In this document: positions 52,601 through 61,600 of the stretch, one piece after another
Layout of the letters: each line of letters opens with the position of its first letter
Position numbering within the stretch: the stretch's first letter is position 1
Assembly: GCA_021234535.1 (NCBI GenBank)
Contig: CM037843.1
Location: 22,351,911 to 22,415,910 of the forward strand
Length of the DNA stretch: 64,000 nt
Direction: 5' to 3'
Source of the DNA: Stichopus chloronotus
Lineage: Eukaryota > Echinodermata > Holothuroidea > Aspidochirotida > Stichopodidae
Position numbers and translations under genes: made by a program
The notes under the pieces: generated by a model
Told to the model about the DNA's origin: nothing
Databases searched by the model: none
The model's input: only the letters and a program-made list of their open reading frames with translations

Positions 52601-55600
52601 AAGATGAAAGTCAGGACTAAGTAAACACAGTGTGGGCTGGCAACAGAGCACTTTACTTTTCATGTGCACACCTCACTGAATGACAAAGTTGGTAACAGTA
52701 AGTCGTTGCAATGTAAGTTTGGTAAACAATTTAACAAGATATCACTAAAACTATGACTGCATTTCATAAATGTGAAAATGAGATCAGATTTGCCTCGCAA
52801 AAGCTACACAGACATTTCACCATGAACAATGCCAATTTGCTGCAGAAAGGAAAATACTACAGGTGAACACAGGACAGAACAAAGTAGACTATTCAAGTTT
52901 ATTTGAGTATTTTGGTTTTAATGTCAATGCAACCAAACAAACCATAAAGTTCTCAGCCCTCCCTTATGTCAAGAATGTTTCAAAGTTGTTGAGTCACAGC
53001 TGATCACATGCAACGACAAACAATGCGATATGACACAAGCAAATGAGTAAACAAACGCAAACCTTTGTGTGATTTCTGCAAGCTTATTGTCGGTGTGTTC
53101 ACTTGAAGGCAACATCTGTTGGTGCTTTTGAACAGCTGACAGCTGACAAGAGATATACAACAGAAAATTGGAAATAGCTCACACACAACAAAGAGTGATA
53201 TGAAGAATAAGAATCTAAAAAGGTCCCAAGAACACATCTGCAATGTTGATCACATGACCAGTTCTACAACAACATTTATGATTCAACTTTCAAAGTCATA
53301 TTTTTCTCCTCCCAAAACAAATAGATGGAACACAAAAACAAAATGTGCATTATGCTGTTAAATTTTTTTCTTAATTTTATCCCTCGTGGGTGTGATGCAA
53401 GTATGTGAAGTTCATTTCACTCCCATTCCAAAGCGGATACGGTGCGGTAAGATACGACATTAAAAGTAATTTGCCACAAAACGAACTGACATTCATCGAA
53501 ATGACAAAGACAAAAAGGCAAAATAAGACCATCTTATTCCACTACTTATCTTAAGTAGGTGACAGATTTCTGCACCAGTGCATATCGTTTTGAATGAGGT
53601 GTCGTACCTTTTCCTCTTGGACGGCTAACATCTTATCAAAAGCCTCCTGTTTCTTAATGGCAGCATCAACCTGTTCCACAGAGTCACCAAAATCACTAGT
53701 AGACAGCAGGACCTAGGTAGAGAGAGAGAGAGGAGAGACTTGTTAGCATGGCAACGAGGACATCTCTTACTTACAGCTACATTGATTAGAATTACAGTGT
53801 GTGCTGTTACACCACACACTGTGAGATGCTCTTTGAACACGTTGAGAATAGACACTTTAATGACAGAACTGCAATATTGAATCAAGCTGAAAATATCAAT
53901 TAGCCATCAGTGTATTTGAGAAGGGAATTCTCTGGCTGGCAACACATCTCCATTTAACATTCAACAAAAGGTTAAAGAAACATTCTTTAAAACATGTGCA
54001 CATGGGGAAATGCAATACATAAGAAATTGAAAAAGCATTACCATCTATGGGGATGATGTCTTAAAAGAAATAGGGGCAGAGACTGTAACTAAGTTCTTGT
54101 TTGAAGTCGATGAAAAGAAGATCAACTGACGCAAAAGTGAATATTCCTGGATATTTTTGTGAAATGAAAATGTTCTAGACTGTCATTTTTTCCCTTCCCC
54201 TAGACCACACCACATCCACCCCTCCGTGTGATCACACTCCTCCTGTTACACATCAAAAAGAACAAACATTCCACATATGACCCTAAGCTTCTTATTGAGA
54301 ACGTAAGAAGGTTTGAGAGACTATCATCTGTTTAATGATACCTTTCACAATCCCTTTTTTAGTTCACTGAGAACCTACCTCTAATTCTGAAAGTCTTCCA
54401 AGATTGCTCAACAGCATTGTCATATAATGTATCAAGAGTGTATGGTGTGTGTGTCACACTCCATGACCCCTGCCCCTCTTTGTTAGCCTCTGATGGTCTG
54501 AGAAATGTATGGTGTTGTGAGTTTCCATCTCTTTTCATAAAACCTACCTCTTGCTGTGAGCTAATGGTGTGTAACTGTTCTACATCTCTCAGAAAGACTT
54601 GTTCTGCCTGGAGTTGGTCCAGCAACTCTCTCTTCACTTCCCACTTTGTCAACAGCTCTTCTCTTGCCTCCGTCACTGCTTCTAACTTTTCGGCAATCTG
54701 CGGCGTAGAAAAGACGCATGAAGGAGACGAAGATGCCAGCATTATTTTCTGCATGTAATGCTAAATTGGAATTGTGTAATGCACAAAAACAGGCTAAAGT
54801 GACTACTTTCATTCATACTGAACCAAACTTCATAACGACAAGATGCAAAAGATGATATGAGATGGTATTCTCTTCAGGGGATATAAAACCTAAGGGACAC
54901 AAAAGCACAAAATAACATCTGAATATTACCTCTTCATTGGCATAATGTTGCTGTTGTATCAGGATGGTGCCAGCTTCCATCAAAGAGGTAAAATTATCTT
55001 CTCTTGCTTCCATCTCCACCCGCAATTCCTCGTGTTGCCTAAGGGCATCGTCCGCTGCCGCAACGCCCTTGCGGGTCCCCTTGTCAGTCACTTCCATCTC
55101 TGTCTGCATCTCCTGGGACCACTCCACCAAATCACGAAACTGATGGAGTTACAAGAAACCAAAAAGGAAACTTAGCAAACTTTGCAATGAGAAACTGATT
55201 TGGCTTACATGATGACTCAGTAAGTGGTCAAATAATAAAGTCTCAGTGATAAAAGTATGCAAATAATTACGATCATGAAGCATGCTGACTAATAAAATAA
55301 GGTGGAGCCCTCTTTCTTTAACACTACTTCTTTCTTTACTGTCTCCTACTTTCAAAGAGTGTAACTTACATTCATCCATGAAACTGGTGGATACATGCAA
55401 ATGGTAGGAACAATGACACTAACGGCAAACCAATGTTCTGCACATTAGACCTTAAGCAAGCATGGGGACAAAAGCCAACAGCAAAAACATACGCAGTAAA
55501 TTCCTGGTTGGTAATTTAACTTGATTGAGTCCAAATTAGTCACTGCTGTGGTGGTCACAGGGCAAACAGCATCAACAAAATGATGGTTCTGAGTAATTTA

Positions 55601-58600
55601 GGTTTATATTGATTTTACAGATAATTAACAAAGAAAGCTTTATTACACGGAGGTCAATTTCTAAGGGTATTCAAAAATAAATTCATCATGCACTCATCCA
55701 TTTAGTGATGGAATTTGAAAGTTTTCATGGCACCCTTTTAATTGAACCTAGCATGGAGTCAAGCACCAAAGGTTGAAAATGGTCTAAATGTTTGGGGGAA
55801 AAGGGATGTATATGCACACCTGCAATTAAAGCTGAAATTTTTAATATTGAAGGAAATGTTTTTTACTCCACTCTCATATGACATTCACACAGCTGGTCAT
55901 ATTTCTGTTGCCTTGGTTCACATTGAAAGTTACCACCCTCCCACCTCCCCCCCCCCTTAATTCCTGTTGTCTTCTTTCACAGTTCTCTACTTCTGTATTT
56001 TTGTCTCCTCAATGTGGTTCTCACATCTTCCCTGCTTTTCTAGATATTTCAGGGTTCCTTGCTCCCCCCAGTCACTACATCTTTATCCTGGGCTGTCTGT
56101 TAATCTATTTCAGGTGACACTCTCCTCTGCAAATGGTACTACGACAGCAAATGACCAGGGCATTGAGTCTGTCAAACCAATACAGCTTGTTGAAACTCAC
56201 TGTTGCTAAGAAAGTGTGATAGTCTAGAGCAGCCTGAAGTAGACTCCCTCTCTGGTCAGTTTTCTCTTGCAGTTGGTTCCACTTGTCAACCGCAGATTCC
56301 TGCATCTCTCGGAGTTGATCGCTGAAGACGTCGGGGTACTCCTCGTCTAAATCTGATCCACTGCTCAGCAGATTATCGAGCTGCGTTGAGAGAACGTGAG
56401 GGAGTGCTACCAAAAAAAAAACTGGCCAGAGTTTTGAACATCAGAAACAAAACTACGGTAGCACTGAGGGTGCACACTAATCAAGCAAGCACCAATTTTA
56501 TCAAGATGGAAACCCCAAGGTACACAGACCGTACAAAAACAGGCTGGAGAGTATATGATATATTTTGTGATCAGCACTAATTACACAATTGTAATTACAC
56601 AGCGGCAAAATCATGACAATTTTTGATATTGCGGATGAGAGAAGTAAACACAAGAAAGTTCTCCTCTGGCAAATGATGGGCTACTGCTGACCATGTCAGA
56701 GATGTCTCCATAACTCACCTTGAAATGTCAAAAATACTATGTGTTGCTACAATTATTTCACATACGTTTACATCAGTTTAAACAGAATTATTCACAAAAT
56801 CAATGGAATTTACTAATTATGATGTGATAATCAATCAATGAAAATTGCTTGCAAGGAACATTCAGATTACAGAAGGTCGTTTACCAATCAGTTGGTTTGT
56901 TACCCTGGCAAATGGGATTAGTACACAAATATATTTCAGAACGGGCAATACAACACAAATGTCCACAGTAATCATGTATTTCCCAGCAATTCCTATTGTG
57001 CATATGACTGAGAATCTCTCAACATATGTCCTGGATATGTCACAGATGGATGCCCTAGCACTGTAAACCAGTTGACTGCTGAATTAAAATATTGTAACTT
57101 TCAACCGACTGTGAAATTAATTGCCGCAAAAATGTCGTTTTTCGCAACTTTCAATTTCAGACTGGAAAAATAATACACTGTAAATATTTCAAACAAAAAT
57201 ATGTCATCAACTCCATTTTCTTCCTTTTTTTTTAAAGCAGATACAAGCAATAGACAGTATCTCTACCTCATTTGTAGGGGGTGAAGGGATTCTTTCTAGA
57301 TCACTTGCCCAATGCAAAAACTCTTCTTTCTCTCCATTTCTTAAGCTACTGTATGACTCACTATTCAAATCAGATAAACTCTGCAGAGCTTTTCTCATCG
57401 ATAATTCTGCTTTTTCAAATAAAAGGAGTAATTGCAAGATTAAAATTTGAAAGAAAATACACACACGGTGTATATGTAGCGATGAATTGTAAGTAGCTCA
57501 GGATATTCTAGGGCACTTCCAGGTAACATGTACTTGATCAACATCTCAATACGAACACATACATAACCATCACTGGGAATTAACTAAGAAATCATGGCGC
57601 TAGAACAGGGGTGCATTGTTGATTGGCTGGGCGTTATGTGATGCACATCGGTGCATATCTTACAAGACGAGTACACTGGTCTTACGCAGTGCTTGAAGGT
57701 TAGGACATGAAGAATACACTCGTCAAATGCATTTAACTGGTTAAAGAATGGCAAGTATCAGGCAATCTAAAGAGCCCAAACCATGGCCGTCAGTACACTG
57801 TAACATACAATGCTCTACTTACTTGGGTACTCAATGCTACCAGCTCTGTGGTGAACGTTTCGTGTTTCCTGATCAATGATTGCACAGAATCCACTCCTTT
57901 ACCCAGCTCATCCGGAAGTAGAGCGTCTTTTTCCTAATAAAGGAAATATTTGTGAAATCAAGATGTTTTTAGATGGATGCACACTCATTCAGTAACACAG
58001 TGAGTAGTATCTTTACTACCTTTGATTGAGGTACTTTCAACGACTCTCCGTAGAGATGTAATAATCAGAAAGGTAAAGGCACATATGCATAAAATTATAA
58101 ATCCATAATAAAGGATACACGAAGACCGTAACAAAGGTATGCACATAGTGATTCAAATGTCAATCATTGGGCTTTGTATCAGAGGGTTAAGGTCTAAAAT
58201 TATCATGGATATCATGGATTATTTTAGTTATCCTGACATATTATGCAGTTTTGCAGTTCTACATCAGTTTTACCTTTGCCACTGCTACAACATGAAATAC
58301 ACAAACATTTCTTCTAAGAGACGCTGCTTTGGTCTCACCTGGGTTGCGGACATGACATCGACAAGCATGCACCATAATGATCTTTACCTGGATGCGGGAC
58401 GTGACATCGTCGTACATGCATCTGAATTGGTGCATCCCTCCCGCTGCCTGCAATCTCTGCTCTCTGACGACCACCTGCTCCATCAGCATCTGAAGTGCTT
58501 GCCTGATAAGTCAAATCAATTTAATGAGTCTACCAAAGGAGAATCAGAACCTCTGTCTTTGAATTTGAAACCAATTCTGCATCCACCCAAGGGATGAGCT

Positions 58601-61600
58601 TAATAACAGAGTAGAATTGCAATCTCTTGTTCCTCTTGTATCTTTGCCATTAATATTGAATCCACCTGACGGCTAATATCCATTCATTTGGTCATTTCTT
58701 TTTTTTCCAACATGACTTATGATTTTAGCTTAAATGCAGAACTATGAAATCATGACTAGCTGTGATAATAATTTGACTGAAGTCCTTTCTACAGCACTAA
58801 ATATTCTTTATTAAAAAAAAAATCTTAATAAAAAAATTAACAAATAAAAAATGAAAATAAATAAATAAAAAATAAATAAATAAAAAAAAAAAAAACATAC
58901 TCACTTCAAACTGTTCTGCTTTTCTGTAACCTCTTGACTGTCTGGATGACTCCTTTCAGAAAGAATTTGGGCTTGTTCCTCACAGCTGCTAAATATTTCC
59001 AGACCTTTCTCAACTTGCTTTTTGAAGTTGACAAACTCATCCCACAAAATCTAGATTAGAACCAACGAAACAAAAATGTACATCAAGAAAAAAAGAACCA
59101 CAAGCGATTAAAAAATAAATGCAAACAGTGTCATATCAAAAGTTGATATCATAGTTGTGAAGAAAATTCAGTAAAGAAATATCAGCAAGTATGAAGACTA
59201 AATGAATATTTTAGTATAATTCCAACATGGAGCCTAGGCTTTAAAGGATGTGTCAGATCACTGAATGTGATATTCCAAGCATAGCTGAAATTACACAATT
59301 TAATTCACACAAAGAATGTGTACACAACATGTAAGATGTCAATATAAAACATACCTCATTTATTTTACCAAATATGCTACTACTTACAAAACATGTATAT
59401 CTGCATATAACATATTACATTCACATATCTACATGAATAAAACATATCTACATAATTGATGCCATTTCTATGCTTTTGTGATCTAGTTTATCAGTTTCAA
59501 GCATTACCTGAAAACTTTGAGATTATCTTACTTTGGGATGACGTGATGTTTAAACACTTATTCACCGACACTTTGCACAGAAATCATAAGAGGAAAAACT
59601 ATGGGGTATGTGAGACATGATTCTAATAATGGCAACACAGACAGACAGATATGAAGACTTATTGACTTGGTTGATTCTAAAAATCTAGATAAACTGGGAG
59701 GGACTGCAACAAAATTTGACATTTCGGCCAGAACTGAGAGTGTGAATGATGTGCATAACAAATGAACGCAATGTGACACAAGGCTAGACATTACTTTTGG
59801 TATCAGAGCAAAGATCTTGCATATTTAGGAACTAAAAGCACTGGCTGAATCGCAGCATTACCTGCATGTGTTCATAATCTTGGCCGTATTCCTCCGAAGA
59901 TGCTGCGTGGTAGCGTTCCTCGATCCACTCGCCGAGTTCATCGCTGTCTCTCATGTAGCGGTGCATCAGCTGGGTCAGCTCCAGCTTGCTTCTCCAGTCG
60001 CTGACAGAGTTTGCAACTTCCATGAGAAGATTCTCCAAGCACACCTGATATTTTTGTAAATTAAGTTTAAAGAGAAAATACAGAATTTTCCTTTGGAAGT
60101 GATTGAGTCCTTCCATGATATCGTTTGGAACCATCAGGGAAACTTACAGAAACAAAATTTTTTTACGTAATGACACGTCATCAAACTGCAGTTGGGTTTA
60201 GTAGAAATTATCTGAACATGAAATGGCAGTAGCTACTTAAGTTTGTTATCTGGTGGATGATGAATGGGACACTACTACATTCTGTCAATGAAATGAGCAA
60301 ACATTCACACTACTGTTTTACCTGTTTCTCAACGACCATTTCAATCTCAGGGTTACCCTCATCTATCATATCATCCACTCGTTTCTGCAAGCTGGCAATG
60401 ATCTCCTCTTGGCATTGAAGTTCTTCCTCTAGAGCCTTAACAGAGAGATATATGAAGAGAGTTAATATGTAAAATAATAAACAATATAAACAAAAAATAA
60501 ACCAAAAAAAAAGAAAGACCTTAATTAACAGGTATGCAGACAACATTCTGTCTTAAGATAAAGACCATAACCTCCCCATGGTCAGACCTGGAAATGATTC
60601 CGTTGAACTGAGCAAAGAGATGGAACAGAGGAAAGAAGGTATCAAGCAGAGAGATGAGAGGGTGAGTTAGGGGGGTGGTCCATCCCAGTAAAAACTCCTG
60701 TCCCCCTGAAATAGCAACTGCTTCCCCCAAAATGTGTCCTACCCCACCGAATATGAAATCTCGATAAGCCGAAAAAAAAAAAGTTGACAATACCGTACTG
60801 CCATTTCCAATAGAGCAAGAAATTGTCTCTATATGGCAAAATTTTTCATCATTTAGCATCTCAATTATCAAAAATTTCTAGGGGGTGAGGCTGAACCCCC
60901 TCCCCAGGCAATCATACATATTGTTGCACTCTCTCTTAAGAATCTGTGGAGAACATTGGAAGGGGAATGAGAGGGGTCAGAAGTCTCATTCAAACAGCAA
61001 CTGGCATTTAATAAACTGTTTCACCCGCGACGTACCTTGCTCTTCGTTAGCAGTTTGCTAGTGGCTGTTTCATCTTTTCCGAAATCCTGATGAAAGTTCT
61101 CTCTCAGTTTATCAGAGCACCACAACTCCACCTCGCTGGCATCCAAGAGGTGCTTTGGATTTGAAAAAAAAAAAAAAGAGGATCAACATTTTTCAATGAA
61201 ACATATAAATAATTAATGTAAGAGAAGACAGTGTCCATGCAAAATATGGAAAGAACCAAAAACTGTACAAACTCTGTGAATTTGTCTTCTTTTCTGTTAA
61301 GTATTAAATTTGGTTTGAATTTTCCGACTTGAGGTATACAACAAAGGCAGTTTTTAATTTTTTTTTTAAGTGTTTCACTAAATCAACATATCTTCTTGTG
61401 AAACAAACATCAAAAGCAAGATAATTCAATATATCTATACACATGTAAAATGGCTATTACAGACCTGTTGCACTCTGAAGTTCATCTGAACAGCCTGTTC
61501 TCTCTTTCCTCCGAGATCCAGTAGCTCTTTCCAGGCTTTGAGAAGATTCTCGAGGCTGTCCTTGATCCCTTCGCTCACAAAGTGTTCCTGTTTGATCAAC

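Noticed and set aside
57207..57464. Spectrin-like open frame between exons 56380 and 57823
   Set aside because: Flanking exons already join in phase (ALSTQ|LDNLL), and the sequence belongs to a repeat also present at 8.7-9.3 kb.
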